This document shows positions 1 through 9,058 of a stretch of DNA of 64,000 bases, piece by piece. This DNA is from Achromobacter sp. AONIH1. Its GTDB lineage: Bacteria; Pseudomonadota; Gammaproteobacteria; Burkholderiales; Burkholderiaceae_B. The stretch lies in NCBI RefSeq assembly GCF_002902905.1, contig NZ_CP026124.1, positions 4,216,001 to 4,280,000 of the forward strand. Reading direction: 5' to 3'. The translations under genes were made by a program, and so were the position numbers. Position 1 is the first letter of the stretch, and every line of letters begins with the position of its first letter. The notes under the pieces are model-generated. The model was not told where the DNA came from, ran no database searches, and was given only the letters and a program-made list of their open reading frames with translations.

Positions 1-414
1 GAAAGCCGCGACCGGGGCCAGGCCATGGTGGACCTGTTGCAGACCTACCGCGACCATGGCTTTGAACCCGTGGTGTCGGAACTGCCGGACCATGTGCCGC
101 TGTTCCTGGAGTTCCTGGGCGTGATCGACGCCAACCAGGCCCAGGCGCTGCTGGACGAGGCCATCCACGTGCTGGCCGCCATCGGTTCGCGGCTGGCGCG
201 CGGCGACAGCCCCTATGCCTGCGTCTTCGCCGTGCTGCGCGACCTGTCCGGCGTGACGCCGCGCGAGCAGACCGAGGCGCCGGTGCGCGACATGGACGAG
301 GCCATGGAGACCTTCGGCGCCGGCCCGGACGGCATCGAGCCGCTGCTGCGCCCGGCCGCCCAGGGCGGCGCGCACGCGGTGCATTTCTACCCCCGCGGGA
401 CGGCCGCCCGCTGA
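1..414 (+). CDS. narJ: Nitrate reductase assembly chaperone NarJ (3' part)
   Basis: The frame is open from base 1, so this is the C-terminal part of a gene that starts outside the window. NarJ is a cytoplasmic chaperone of the TorD family that helps load the molybdenum cofactor into NarG and holds the NarGH complex until it docks on NarI. The visible 137 residues include the conserved segment PDHVPLFLEFLG, and the tail is acidic. narI follows after 21 bases, which confirms the narGHJI order. An ATG at 25 is internal to the protein. Confidence 0.93.
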   Translation, partial: ESRDRGQAMVDLLQTYRDHGFEPVVSELPDHVPLFLEFLGVIDANQAQALLDEAIHVLAAIGSRLARGDSPYACVFAVLRDLSGVTPREQTEAPVRDMDEAMETFGAGPDGIEPLLRPAAQGGAHAVHFYPRGTAAR

Positions 415-435
415 CCGCTGCCAGGAACACGCATC

Positions 436-1119
436 ATGAACACCCTGAACCAGTTCTTCTTCGGCATCTATCCCTACATTGCCTTGACCGTCTTTCTTTT
501 GGGCAGCCTGGTCCGCTTCGAGCGCGAGCAATACACCTGGAAGACCGACAGCTCGCAGCTGCTGCACCACGGCCGCCTGCGGCTGGGCAACATCCTGTTC
601 CACGTCGGCATCCTGGGCCTGTTCTTCGGCCACGCCGTCGGCCTGCTGACGCCGGTGGTGGTCTGGGACACGCTGGGCGTGTCGCATTCGCTCAAGCAGA
701 TGGTCGCCATGGTGGCCGGCGGCGTGATGGGAGGGCTGTGCCTGATCGGCCTGTTGATCCTGATCCACCGCCGCATGAGCGATCCGCGCATCGCCGCCAC
801 CACCAAGCCGGGCGACAAGCTGCTGCTGCTCTGGATCCTGGTCACGCTGCTGCTGGGCCTGTCGACCATCGCGCTGTCCGCCGGTCACATGGACGGCGAG
901 GTGATGGTCAGCCTGATGACCTGGGCGCAGCACATCGTCACCTTCCAGGGCGACGCCGCCAGCCATATCGCCGGCGTCTCGCCGGTGTTCAAGGCGCACC
1001 TGTTCATGGGACTCACGCTGTTCGTGATCTTTCCCTTCACCCGGCTGGTGCACGTCTGGAGCGGCTTCGCCTCGCTGGGCTACCTGGGCCGAGCCTGGCA
1101 GCTGGTGCGTCCGCGCTGA
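436..1119 (+). CDS. narI: Respiratory nitrate reductase gamma subunit NarI
   Basis: This is the membrane cytochrome b subunit of the NarGHI nitrate reductase. It oxidises ubiquinol on the periplasmic side and passes electrons to NarH. At 227 residues it has the usual length, with about five hydrophobic segments. His56 and His66 fall exactly at the heme-ligand positions known for the E. coli protein, and His188 and His206 correspond to its second pair (187 and 205). It lies between narJ and the parvulin gene in the same operon. An AGGAA sequence precedes the ATG. Confidence 0.97.
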   Translation: MNTLNQFFFGIYPYIALTVFLLGSLVRFEREQYTWKTDSSQLLHHGRLRLGNILFHVGILGLFFGHAVGLLTPVVVWDTLGVSHSLKQMVAMVAGGVMGGLCLIGLLILIHRRMSDPRIAATTKPGDKLLLLWILVTLLLGLSTIALSAGHMDGEVMVSLMTWAQHIVTFQGDAASHIAGVSPVFKAHLFMGLTLFVIFPFTRLVHVWSGFASLGYLGRAWQLVRPR

Positions 1120-1149
1120 GCCGCGTCCCGGAACACGAAGGAGTCGAAC

Positions 1150-1914
1150 ATGCCTGTCATCGTCAATGGCGTCGAACTGAACGATGCCGATCTGGAACGC
1201 GAATTGCCGCGCCACGCCGACGCCGGCAACCCGATGCGCAGCGCCATCACCGCGCTGGTGCTGCGCCGGGTGCTGCTGGACGAGGCCGGCCGGCAGGGGC
1301 TGGACGCCGAGGACGAGGAAGTCGCCATCGGCGCGCTGCTGGCCAGCGAGGCGAGGGCGCCGCAGGCCGATGAGGCCGCCTGCCGGCGCTTCTACCAGAC
1401 CCATCCCGAGCGCTTCATGGTGGGCGAGCTGATCGAGGCCGACCATATCCTGTTCCAGGTCACGCCCGGCGTGAACCTGGACATGCTGCGCGCCCACGCC
1501 AGGGTGGTGCTGGACGAGCTGATGGCCGATCCGTCGCGCTTCGCGGAGGTGGCGCGCGAGCAGTCCAACTGTCCGTCGGCCGCGGTCGGCGGCAGCCTGG
1601 GCCAGCTCGGGCGCGGCGATACGGTGCCGGAGTTCGAGCGCGCCGTGTTCGCCTTGCCCGCCGGCGGGCTGCTGCCGCAGCTGCTGGAAACCCGCCACGG
1701 CCTGCACATCGTGCGCGTCACGCGCCGCATCGAGGGGCGCATGCTGGCCTATGAGCAGGTGGCGCAGCAGATCGCCCACGCCTTGTCCTCGGTGAGCCGG
1801 GACACGGCCTGGCGTCAGTACATCAAGCTGCTGGTGGGGCGCGCCAGCGTCGAGGGCATCGACCTGGACGACGGCGAGCCCGAGCGCGTGTTCGGCGGCG
1901 GGAGCGCGCCATGA
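1150..1914 (+). CDS. Parvulin-type peptidyl-prolyl isomerase of the nar operon
   Basis: The 254-residue protein has a parvulin (PpiC/SurA/NifM) domain at about residues 95-200, with the signature stretches ADHILF, GGSLGQLGRG and HGLHIVRV. There is no signal peptide, so it should act in the cytoplasm. Isomerases of this kind sit behind narI in several beta- and gamma-proteobacteria and are thought to help NarGHI mature; that role is inferred from context. The N-terminal 90 residues are helical and NifM-like. Its stop overlaps the moaA start (ATGA), so the two genes are translationally coupled. Confidence 0.9.
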   Translation: MPVIVNGVELNDADLERELPRHADAGNPMRSAITALVLRRVLLDEAGRQGLDAEDEEVAIGALLASEARAPQADEAACRRFYQTHPERFMVGELIEADHILFQVTPGVNLDMLRAHARVVLDELMADPSRFAEVAREQSNCPSAAVGGSLGQLGRGDTVPEFERAVFALPAGGLLPQLLETRHGLHIVRVTRRIEGRMLAYEQVAQQIAHALSSVSRDTAWRQYIKLLVGRASVEGIDLDDGEPERVFGGGSAP

Positions 1915-2999
1915 AGCCCCCGTCTGTTCTTGAGTCTGTTTCTGAATCCGCTGCTGCATCCGTCAAGGCCTCTGCCGTCGCGCCCGGCGCCCCGTCCTGG
2001 CCCGCGTCGGCGCGCGCGGGCGCCGGTCTGATCGACGGCCATGGCCGCCGCATCGACTATCTGCGCGTCTCCGTCACCGACCGCTGCGATCTGCGCTGCA
2101 CCTACTGCCTGCCCAAGGACTACAAGGGCGCCGAGATTCCGGCCAACTGGCTCAGCCACGAGGAAATGGCGCGGCTGGTGCGTTTGTTCGTCGACAACGG
2201 CGTGCGCAAGGTGCGCCTGACTGGCGGCGAGCCGCTGACGCGCGGCGGCGTCGCCGGGCTGGCGGCGGCCATCGCGGCCATGCCGGGCCTGAGCGACCTG
2301 TCGCTGTCCACCAACGGCACGCGGCTGGCGCGCCATGCGCGCTCACTGCGTGAGGCTGGGGTTCAGCGCCTGAATGTCAGCCTGGACACGCTGGACGCCG
2401 CCGACTTCCAGGCCATCACCGGGCGCGACTGCCTGGCCGATGTGCTGGACGGGCTGCGCGCGGCGCGCGAGGCCGGTTTCGCGCCGGTCAAGCTCAACAG
2501 CGTGGTGCATGCCGCCACGCCTGAAGATGACGTAGAGCGGCTGCTGGCCTATGCCCGCGAGCAGGGCTTCGTGCTGCGCCTGATCGAACCCATGCCCATG
2601 GGCGACTGCGGCCGCGCCCATGAGCATGTCGACCTGAACGCGCTGGGCGCGCGGCTGGCGGCCCGTCATGGCCTGGTGCCGGCGCTGGCGTCTGGCGGCG
2701 CCGGCCCGGCGCGCTACTGGACCGCCGACGGCCGGACCCACGTGCTGGGCGTGATCACGCCCATGTCGCGTCACTTCTGCGTCGCCTGCAACCGCGTGCG
2801 GCTGGGCGCGGACGGCACGCTCTACCTGTGCCTGGGCCAGGAAGACCAGGTGCCGCTGGGCCGCATGCTGCGCGCCGGCGCCAGCGACGCCGAGCTGCGC
2901 GGCGCGCTGTTGGCCGGCATCGCCGCCAAGCCGGAGCGGCACGACTTCAACGCCCGGCCCGAGCGCGTGCTGCGCTTCATGGCGCAGACGGGAGGCTGA
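1911..2999 (+). CDS. moaA: GTP 3',8-cyclase MoaA
   Basis: MoaA catalyses the first step of molybdenum cofactor synthesis, turning GTP into 3',8-cyclo-GTP. The radical-SAM cluster motif CxxxCxxC is at Cys59, Cys63 and Cys66. A second C-terminal cluster motif (CVACNRVRLG...YLC) and the terminal Gly-Gly needed for activity in the family are present. The first 40 residues are a low-complexity Ala/Ser/Pro extension not usual in MoaA; a start further in cannot be excluded, but the ATG used overlaps the upstream stop. Placement inside the nar operon ties cofactor supply to nitrate respiration. Confidence 0.96.
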   Translation: MKPPSVLESVSESAAASVKASAVAPGAPSWPASARAGAGLIDGHGRRIDYLRVSVTDRCDLRCTYCLPKDYKGAEIPANWLSHEEMARLVRLFVDNGVRKVRLTGGEPLTRGGVAGLAAAIAAMPGLSDLSLSTNGTRLARHARSLREAGVQRLNVSLDTLDAADFQAITGRDCLADVLDGLRAAREAGFAPVKLNSVVHAATPEDDVERLLAYAREQGFVLRLIEPMPMGDCGRAHEHVDLNALGARLAARHGLVPALASGGAGPARYWTADGRTHVLGVITPMSRHFCVACNRVRLGADGTLYLCLGQEDQVPLGRMLRAGASDAELRGALLAGIAAKPERHDFNARPERVLRFMAQTGG

Positions 3000-3000
3000 G

Positions 3001-3660
3001 ATGCGCGATATCGAACGCTTCATCGACGGTTTCCAGCGTTTCCAGTACCAGTACTACGAGGCCGCGCCCTCGCTCTACCGCAACCTGCGCGACGGCCAGC
3101 ACCCCAGCACCTTGCTGATCGGCTGCTGCGATTCGCGGGTGGACCCGGCCATGTTGCTGGGTTGCGATCCCGGCGACATCTTCACCGTGCGCAACGTCGC
3201 CAACCTGGTGCCGCCGGCCGACCGCGACCAGGGCCATCACGGCGTGCTGGCCGCGATCCAGTTCGCGGTGGACCAGCTCAAGGTGGGCCGCATCATCGTG
3301 CTGGGCCACGCGCATTGCGGCGGCATCCGTGCGCTGATGGAGCGGCCCGCCGGCGCGGCCGGCGAGCCGGACTACCTGAACCGCTGGATGGATATCGCCG
3401 AGCCGGCCCGCCAGCGCGTGCTGAACCAGATGCCGGACGCGCCGGACGCCGAGCGCCGGCGCGCCTGCGAACAGGCGTCCATCCTGATCTCGCTGCGCAA
3501 CCTGGAGTCGCTGCCCAGCGTGCGGCGGGCGCTGGAGGCCGGCACGCTGACCCTGCATGGCTGGTATTTCGACCTGGTGGCGGGCGCTTTACTGGCATAC
3601 TCGCAGCGCGCGGACGGCTTCCTGCCCATCGTCTGCCCCTTGTTCACGGAGCTTGCATGA
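3001..3660 (+). CDS. can: Beta-class carbonic anhydrase
   Basis: This enzyme interconverts CO2 and bicarbonate in the cytoplasm. The beta-class zinc ligands are all visible: Cys42 and Asp44 in GCCDSRVDP (with Cys43 where serine is common) and His103 and Cys106 in GHAHCGG. The length of 219 residues is normal. The gene starts one base after moaA ends and overlaps mobB by four bases, so it sits inside a molybdenum-cofactor and nitrate reductase operon. No established pathway link explains this position. The symbol is by similarity to E. coli Can. Confidence 0.93.
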   Translation: MRDIERFIDGFQRFQYQYYEAAPSLYRNLRDGQHPSTLLIGCCDSRVDPAMLLGCDPGDIFTVRNVANLVPPADRDQGHHGVLAAIQFAVDQLKVGRIIVLGHAHCGGIRALMERPAGAAGEPDYLNRWMDIAEPARQRVLNQMPDAPDAERRRACEQASILISLRNLESLPSVRRALEAGTLTLHGWYFDLVAGALLAYSQRADGFLPIVCPLFTELA

Positions 3661-4178
3661 CCCCAGTTTTCGGCATCGCCGGCCGTTCCGGCAGCGGCAA
3701 GACCACCCTGATCGAAGCCATGCTGCCGCTGCTGCGCGCGCGCGGACTGGCGGTCAGCGTGATCAAGCACAGCCACCACGATTTCGAGATGGAGCCGCCC
3801 GGCAAGGACAGTGCGCGCTTTCGGCAGGCCGGCGCGCACGAGGTGATGGTGGCCTCGCCGTACCGCTACGCCATCGTCCATGAGTTGCGCGGCGGACCCG
3901 AACCCACGCTGGCGCAGCAGCTCGAACGGCTGGCGCCGGCCGACCTGGTGCTGGTGGAGGGCTTCAAGCAGGCCGCCATCCCGCGCATCGAGGTCTACCG
4001 GCCGGCGCTGGGCAAGCCGGCGCTGCACGCGGAGGACGCCGGCTTCCTGGCCGTGGTCACGGACGCGGCGCTGGAAATGACGCCAGATGCGACGCTGCCA
4101 TGCCTGCCGCTGAACGAGCCGGACGCGGTGGCGGCGTTCATTTGCCGCACACTGGGGCTGGCGCCGGGGAAAGCCTAG
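3657..4178 (+). CDS. mobB: Molybdopterin-guanine dinucleotide biosynthesis protein MobB
   Basis: MobB is a GTP-binding accessory protein that supports MobA in adding GMP to molybdopterin, giving the bis-MGD cofactor that NarG uses. The Walker A motif GRSGSGKTT is at residues 9-17, followed by the family motifs [10 protein letters not shown] and LVEGFK. The length of 173 residues is typical. The start was chosen at the ATGA overlapping the carbonic anhydrase stop; the open frame extends further upstream but there it only shadows that gene. Confidence 0.94.
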   Translation: MTPVFGIAGRSGSGKTTLIEAMLPLLRARGLAVSVIKHSHHDFEMEPPGKDSARFRQAGAHEVMVASPYRYAIVHELRGGPEPTLAQQLERLAPADLVLVEGFKQAAIPRIEVYRPALGKPALHAEDAGFLAVVTDAALEMTPDATLPCLPLNEPDAVAAFICRTLGLAPGKA

Positions 4179-4270
4179 GTTTTTCCCGCCGGGGTGGGAG
4201 CAGGCCCGACCTGTAACCGGCCGCCGAAGGACTACACTGGCGCCATGCCGGCCCGGCCAGCAAGACATTC

Positions 4271-6208
4271 ATGACCCCTATCGATTCCAGAACCGACCCC
4301 GGCGGCCTGCCGTCACCCCGGCATCGCCTGTCCACGCGCATCATCGCCACGTCGCTGGCCGCGCTGGTGGTGGTGCTGTCCATGATCAGCTGGACGCTGT
4401 GGCTGTCCTGGCAGCTGGAGGGCGCGGGCGCGGCCATCAACGATACCGGCAGCCTGCGCATGCGCGCCAACCGCGTGGCGGTGGAGCTGATGCGGCCGCA
4501 GGAAGGGCGCAAGGCGCGCACCGACGAGCAGATCCTGCTCATGGACGAGACCATCGCGCGGCTGGCCAAGGGCAATCCGGCCAGGCCGCTGTTCATTCCC
4601 AATGACGAAGGCATCCGCAGGCAGTGGAGCGAGGTGGCCGGCTACTGGCGCGAGATCATGAAGCCCTCGGCCTTGCGCGCCCTCGGCCGGCCCGACGCCG
4701 CCTACTACCTGGAGACGCTGCCCGAGTTCGTGGCCAAGGCCGACACGCTGGTGCGCATGATCGAGCAGGACAACGCCGGCAAGACCACGATGCTGCGCTT
4801 GTCGCAGGGCGTGCTGGCGGCGATCGCCAGCGCCGGCACGCTGGCCATGATCTATCTGCTGTACCTGTGGATCATCTCGCCCGTGCTGCGCCTGCGCGAC
4901 GGTTTGCAGCGCATGGCGGCGCGCGAGTTCAGCACCCGGCTGCCGGTGGAAAGCCGCGACGAATTCGGCGTGCTGGCGCGCGGCTTCAACCGCATGGCCG
5001 ACGAGCTGCAAGGGCTGTACACCGGGCTGGAGCAGCGGGTGGAGCAGAAGACGGCCCAGCTGGCGGCGCAGAACCGCGACATCGGCGCGCTCTACGACAT
5101 GGCAGCCTTCCTCAACCAGCCCAACGAGATCGAGGCGCTGTGCGACGGCTTCCTGCGGCGCGTCATGCTGCAATTCGACGCCGAGGGCGGCAGCATCCGG
5201 GCGCTCGACCCGAACAACGAAAAGCTCAACCTGATGGTGTCGGTCGGACTGTCGGACGCGCTGGTCGAGTCCGAGCACTGCATGCGCGTGGATGACTGTT
5301 ATTGCGGCGTCGCCACCCGCCAGGCCGGGGTGATCGTGATCCAGGACTTCCGCCACGCGCCGCCCGGCCTGGACCTGAACTGCCAGCGCGAGGGCTTCGC
5401 CAGCGTGGCCGTGTTCCGCATCGTCGCGCGCGACGAGGTGCTGGGCTCGTATTCGCTGCATTTCCGCAGCCAGCGCAAGCTCGCGCCTGCCGAATCGCAG
5501 CTGCTCGAAACCTTGGGCCAGCACCTGGGCGTGGCGCTGGACAACCGCCGCCTGAGCGCCCAGGCGCGGCAGCTGGCGGTGGTGCAGGAGCGCGGGCTGG
5601 TGGCGCAGGGGCTGCACGACAGCCTGGCGCAGGGCCTGAATTTCCTGAACCTGCAATTGCAGATGCTGGACGGCGCGGTCAAGCGCGGCGACGCCGCCGA
5701 GGTCGAGGAAATCCTGCCGCTGCTGCGCACCGGCGTGGACGAAAGTTACCAGGATGTGCGCGAGCTGCTGACCAATTTCCGCAGCAAGCTGTCGCAGGGC
5801 GATCTATACGTGGCGATCGAGGACACCGTGGACCGCTTCCGTCGCCAGACCGGCATGGATACCGAGCTGGCAGTGGGCGAGCGCCAGGGCGCGCCGTTGG
5901 CGCCGGACCAGCAGTTGCAGGTGCTGTTCATCCTGCAGGAGGCGTTGTCGAACGTGCGCAAGCACTCCGAGGCCGCGCGCGTGCGCGTCGAGGTCGAGGA
6001 CGGGCGCGATTTCGTGCTCGACATCAGCGACGACGGGCAGGGCTACGACGCCGAGGAAGTGGCCGCTCGTGGCGAGGCGCATGTGGGCCTGCACATCATG
6101 CGCGAACGCGCGGCGCGGATGCGCGCCGTGATAAAACTCGAATCGCGGCCGGGTCAGGGCACGCGAGTCCTCTTGACCCTGCCCGGAGCCGAACGCCAGG
6201 CCGCCTAG
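4271..6208 (+). CDS. narX: Nitrate/nitrite sensor histidine kinase NarX
   Basis: This 645-residue membrane sensor detects periplasmic nitrate or nitrite and phosphorylates NarL. In order it shows a first membrane segment (about 20-45), a periplasmic helical domain containing the nitrate-binding P-box AINDTGSLRMRANR, a second membrane segment (about 180-205), a HAMP linker, a GAF-like central module, a dimerisation box with phospho-acceptor His449 in GLHDSLAQG, and a C-terminal HATPase_c domain. The GAF module carries several cysteines, including CMRVDDCYCG. narL follows after 168 bases. Confidence 0.95.
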   Translation: MTPIDSRTDPGGLPSPRHRLSTRIIATSLAALVVVLSMISWTLWLSWQLEGAGAAINDTGSLRMRANRVAVELMRPQEGRKARTDEQILLMDETIARLAKGNPARPLFIPNDEGIRRQWSEVAGYWREIMKPSALRALGRPDAAYYLETLPEFVAKADTLVRMIEQDNAGKTTMLRLSQGVLAAIASAGTLAMIYLLYLWIISPVLRLRDGLQRMAAREFSTRLPVESRDEFGVLARGFNRMADELQGLYTGLEQRVEQKTAQLAAQNRDIGALYDMAAFLNQPNEIEALCDGFLRRVMLQFDAEGGSIRALDPNNEKLNLMVSVGLSDALVESEHCMRVDDCYCGVATRQAGVIVIQDFRHAPPGLDLNCQREGFASVAVFRIVARDEVLGSYSLHFRSQRKLAPAESQLLETLGQHLGVALDNRRLSAQARQLAVVQERGLVAQGLHDSLAQGLNFLNLQLQMLDGAVKRGDAAEVEEILPLLRTGVDESYQDVRELLTNFRSKLSQGDLYVAIEDTVDRFRRQTGMDTELAVGERQGAPLAPDQQLQVLFILQEALSNVRKHSEAARVRVEVEDGRDFVLDISDDGQGYDAEEVAARGEAHVGLHIMRERAARMRAVIKLESRPGQGTRVLLTLPGAERQAA

Positions 6209-6210
6209 AG

Positions 6211-6330
6211 GGAGGTGGCCCACCCCCGAAGCGCTGCGCGCTTCCCACCTGGGCGGCCCCCCTCCAGGGGGCGTCGCCGCGGACCGGCAAAGCCGGCTCC
6301 GCGCGACCCGGCGGAGCTGAGCCACGGCCT
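6211..6330. repeat. Intergenic palindromic repeat between narX and narL
   Basis: This non-coding stretch is packed with inverted repeats. A 7-bp stem GAAGCGC/GCGCTTC with a 3-base loop spans 6228-6244 and is enclosed by AGGTGG (6213-6218) and CCACCT (6245-6250). It is followed by a CCCCC/GGGGG stem and short GCCGGC-type palindromes. From memory, similar blocks recur between genes in Achromobacter and Bordetella, but no second copy was noticed here. It could form RNA structure in a narX-narL transcript. Confidence 0.55.
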
Positions 6331-6376
6331 GCGAGACGGGGGGGCGGTGCTTTCCATAACTGAACGATGCAATAAC

Positions 6377-7039
6377 ATGTCCATCCGAATCCTTCTTGTC
6401 GATGACCACACGCTGTTTCGCTCGGGCCTGCGGCTGCTGTTGCAGCGCCAGCCCGATTTCGAGATCGTGGCCGAGGCCGGCGACGGCGTCGAGGGCCTGA
6501 AGCGGGCCAAGGAACTCAAGCCCGACGTGGTGCTGCTGGACCTGAACCTGCCGGGCCTGTCCGGCCTGGAAACGCTGCAGCTGCTGGTGCAGGACCTGCC
6601 TTCCTGTGCGGTCATCATCCTGACCGTCTCGGAAGAGGCCGACGAGCTGGGGCAGGCGCTGCGCGACGGCGCGCGCGGCTATCTGGTCAAGAACATCGAC
6701 GCCGAGGCGCTCACCAGCGCGATCCGGCGCGCGGCGGGCGGCGAGCCGGTCATCGCGCAAAGCATGACCGCCAAGCTGGTCGAGCAGTTCCGTGGCCAGG
6801 CCCAGGCCGGCGCGCAGCCGGCGGGGCAGGGCGAGCGCCAAAGGCTGACCGCGCGCGAGACGCAGATCGTGCAGTATCTGGCGCGCGGCGCCAGCAACAA
6901 GGTCATCGCGCGCGAGCTGGACGTGAGCGAGAGCACGGTCAAGATCCATGTGCAGAATGTGCTGAAGAAGCTCAACCTCACCAGCCGCGTGCAGGTCGCC
7001 GTGTACGCGGTGGAACACGGGCTGCACGTCGAGGAATGA
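6377..7039 (+). CDS. narL: Nitrate/nitrite response regulator NarL
   Basis: This 220-residue regulator has an N-terminal receiver domain with phospho-acceptor Asp55 (in VLLDLNLPG) and a C-terminal LuxR-type helix-turn-helix at about residues 155-215 (LTARETQIVQYLARGASNK and following). It should bind DNA after phosphorylation by NarX and activate anaerobic nitrate genes. The start at MSIRILLVDDH matches the family; the frame is open further upstream through the intergenic repeat. No strong ribosome binding site precedes it. Confidence 0.95.
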   Translation: MSIRILLVDDHTLFRSGLRLLLQRQPDFEIVAEAGDGVEGLKRAKELKPDVVLLDLNLPGLSGLETLQLLVQDLPSCAVIILTVSEEADELGQALRDGARGYLVKNIDAEALTSAIRRAAGGEPVIAQSMTAKLVEQFRGQAQAGAQPAGQGERQRLTARETQIVQYLARGASNKVIARELDVSESTVKIHVQNVLKKLNLTSRVQVAVYAVEHGLHVEE

Positions 7040-7099
7040 GCGCGCGGCGCGCGCGCCCGCCGGCGGACTGATGCGCCGCAAACGCCGGCCCGCCGCCGT

Positions 7100-7113
7100 T
7101 TGATCTGCGACAA
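7100..7113. promoter_or_regulatory. Candidate FNR/Anr site upstream of ubiU
   Basis: The sequence TTGATCTGCGACAA matches the FNR/Anr consensus TTGAT-N4-ATCAA at eight of ten positions. It ends 35 bases before the ubiU ATG, a spacing compatible with activation of a short-leader promoter. Oxygen-responsive control would suit the anaerobic ubiquinone pathway. It was found by eye, so chance matches are possible. Confidence 0.45.
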
Positions 7114-7148
7114 GGCCGCGCCCGGCACCGGCCCCTAGACTGGCCGGC

Positions 7149-8165
7149 ATGCAAACGCGAACCTCACCCATGGAACTGGTGGCTCCGGCCGGCAGCCTGG
7201 CCGCGCTCAAATCCGCTATCGAAGCGGGCGCGGACACGGTCTACCTGGGCCTCAAGAACGCCACCAATGCCCGCAACTTCGCCGGGCTGAATTTCACCGA
7301 AAACGACATCCGCGCCGGCGTCGAGCTGGCCCATGCGCGCGGGCGGCAGGTCCTTTTCGCCATCAACACTTTCGTGCAGGCCGGGCGCGGCGAGGAATGG
7401 CGCGCGGCGGTGGACGCGGCCCATTCGCTGGGCGCGGATGCCGTCATCATGGCCGACGCGGGCCTGCTGGGCTATGCCAGCGACCGCTATCCCGACCTGC
7501 GGCTGCACCTGTCGGTGCAGGGCTCGGCCACGCACGCCGACGCCATCGAGCTGATGAAGGAGCAGTTCGGCATCAAGCGCGTGGTGCTGCCGCGCGTGCT
7601 GACGCTGGCCGAGATCGCCCGCATCTGCGGACAGGTCAGCGTCGAGGTCGAGGTGTTCGGCTTCGGCAGCCTGTGCGTGATGGCCGAGGGCCGCTGCCTG
7701 CTGTCGTCCTACGCCACCGGCGATTCCCCCAACAACAAGGGCGTCTGTTCGCCCGCGCACGCGGTGCGCTGGGTGGAGGACAAGGGCCGCATGGACGCGC
7801 GCCTGAACGGCATCCTGATCGACCGTTACGAGCCGGGTGAGCCAGCCGCCTATCCGACGCTGTGCAAGGGTCGCTTCAAGGTCGATGGCGCCGACGACCA
7901 CGCGCTGGAGGAACCCACCAGCCTGAACGCCATCGGCCTCTTGCCCCGGCTGGCCGAGATGGGCGTGTCCGCCGTCAAGATCGAAGGGCGGCAGCGCAGC
8001 CCGGCCTATGTGACGCAGGTGGTGTCCACGCTGCGCGCCGCGCTGGACAGCGCGCACGCCGACGCCGCGCGCTTCTCTCCGCGCCCCGAATGGAACGCCA
8101 TGCTGGCGCGCCATGCCGAGGGCTCCCAAGTCACCCAAGGCGCATTCGAACGTCCATGGAAATGA
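7149..8165 (+). CDS. ubiU: O2-independent ubiquinone hydroxylase subunit UbiU (U32 family)
   Basis: UbiU and UbiV form a 4Fe-4S heterodimer that hydroxylates the ubiquinone ring without oxygen. The protein follows E. coli UbiU (YhbU) closely from [10 protein letters not shown] onward. It keeps the four cluster cysteines, in [21 protein letters not shown] and YPTLCKGR, and the tail motif [13 protein letters not shown]. The listed start is the first ATG; a second ATG at 7170 matches the E. coli start better. ubiV and ubiT follow with overlaps. The order fits a denitrifier that needs ubiquinone under anoxia. Confidence 0.95.
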   Translation: MQTRTSPMELVAPAGSLAALKSAIEAGADTVYLGLKNATNARNFAGLNFTENDIRAGVELAHARGRQVLFAINTFVQAGRGEEWRAAVDAAHSLGADAVIMADAGLLGYASDRYPDLRLHLSVQGSATHADAIELMKEQFGIKRVVLPRVLTLAEIARICGQVSVEVEVFGFGSLCVMAEGRCLLSSYATGDSPNNKGVCSPAHAVRWVEDKGRMDARLNGILIDRYEPGEPAAYPTLCKGRFKVDGADDHALEEPTSLNAIGLLPRLAEMGVSAVKIEGRQRSPAYVTQVVSTLRAALDSAHADAARFSPRPEWNAMLARHAEGSQVTQGAFERPWK

Positions 8166-9058
8166 ACGCAACCCCGGCATTTAGCATCTCCGTCGGCCCC
8201 TTGCTGTATTACTGGCCGCGCCAGCAGACGCTGGACTTCTACGCCGACCTGGCCGACGGCCCGGCCGACATCATCTACGTGGGCGAGACGGTGTGCAGCC
8301 GCCGCCATGAACTGCGCGCCGAGGACTGGCTGGACCTGGCGCGCGACCTGCGCGCCACCGGCAAGACCGTGGTGCTGTCGGGCCGCACCCTGATCGAGAC
8401 CGGCTCCGAGGCCGGCGCGCTGCGCAAGCTGTGCGAACAGCAGGACTTCCTGATCGAGGCCGGCGAGGTGGGCGCGCTGCGCCACCTGGGCGGCCGTCCC
8501 TTCGTGGCCGGGCCGCACATGAACGCCTATCACGGCGGCACGCTGGACTGGCTGGCCAGCCGTGGCGCGGTGCGCTTCGTCGCGCCGCTGGAGATGGACA
8601 GCGCCACGCTGGCGCGCCTGCTGGCGGAAAAACCCGCCGCGCTGGAGTGCGAGGTCATGGTGTGGGGCCGCATGGCGCTGGCGTTCTCGGCGCGCTGCTT
8701 CACCGCCCGCCATTTCCGGCTGAAGAAGGACGACTGCGGCTTCCGCTGCATCGAGCATCCCGACGGCCTGGACCTGCGCACGCGCGAGTCGCGCGACTTC
8801 CTGGCCATCAACGGCATCCAGGTGCAGTCGGCGGCCTGCCTGGACCTGCTGGACCAGGCGATGGAGCTGGCCGTGATGGGCGCGCGCGTGTTGCGCGTCA
8901 GTCCGCAATCGACCGGCACGCAGGCCGCCATCGCGGCGCTGGACGCCACGCGCCATGGCGCGCCGGCGGCCGAGGTCGCGCCGCCCGCCGGCATGGAACG
9001 CTGCAACGGCTATTACTACGGCCACGCGGGCATCGACCTGTTGCGGGAGCCGGCATGA
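8156..9058 (+). CDS. ubiV: O2-independent ubiquinone hydroxylase subunit UbiV
   Basis: This is the U32-family partner of UbiU. Cluster cysteines are visible in GETVCSRRH and in the group ARCFTARHF...DDCGFRC, matching the 1+3 arrangement of E. coli UbiV (YhbV). Other family features are GPLLYYWP near the N-terminus, NGIQ and RVSPQSTGT. Two starts are possible: ATG 8156, or ATG 8162, which overlaps the ubiU stop as ATGA. Either gives about 300 residues, close to the family length. Confidence 0.94.
   Translation: MEMNATPAFSISVGPLLYYWPRQQTLDFYADLADGPADIIYVGETVCSRRHELRAEDWLDLARDLRATGKTVVLSGRTLIETGSEAGALRKLCEQQDFLIEAGEVGALRHLGGRPFVAGPHMNAYHGGTLDWLASRGAVRFVAPLEMDSATLARLLAEKPAALECEVMVWGRMALAFSARCFTARHFRLKKDDCGFRCIEHPDGLDLRTRESRDFLAINGIQVQSAACLDLLDQAMELAVMGARVLRVSPQSTGTQAAIAALDATRHGAPAAEVAPPAGMERCNGYYYGHAGIDLLREPA

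Noticed and set aside
4179..4270. Search for an FNR or NarL site before narX
   Set aside because: No stretch close to TTGAT-N4-ATCAA or to a NarL heptamer pair was found.
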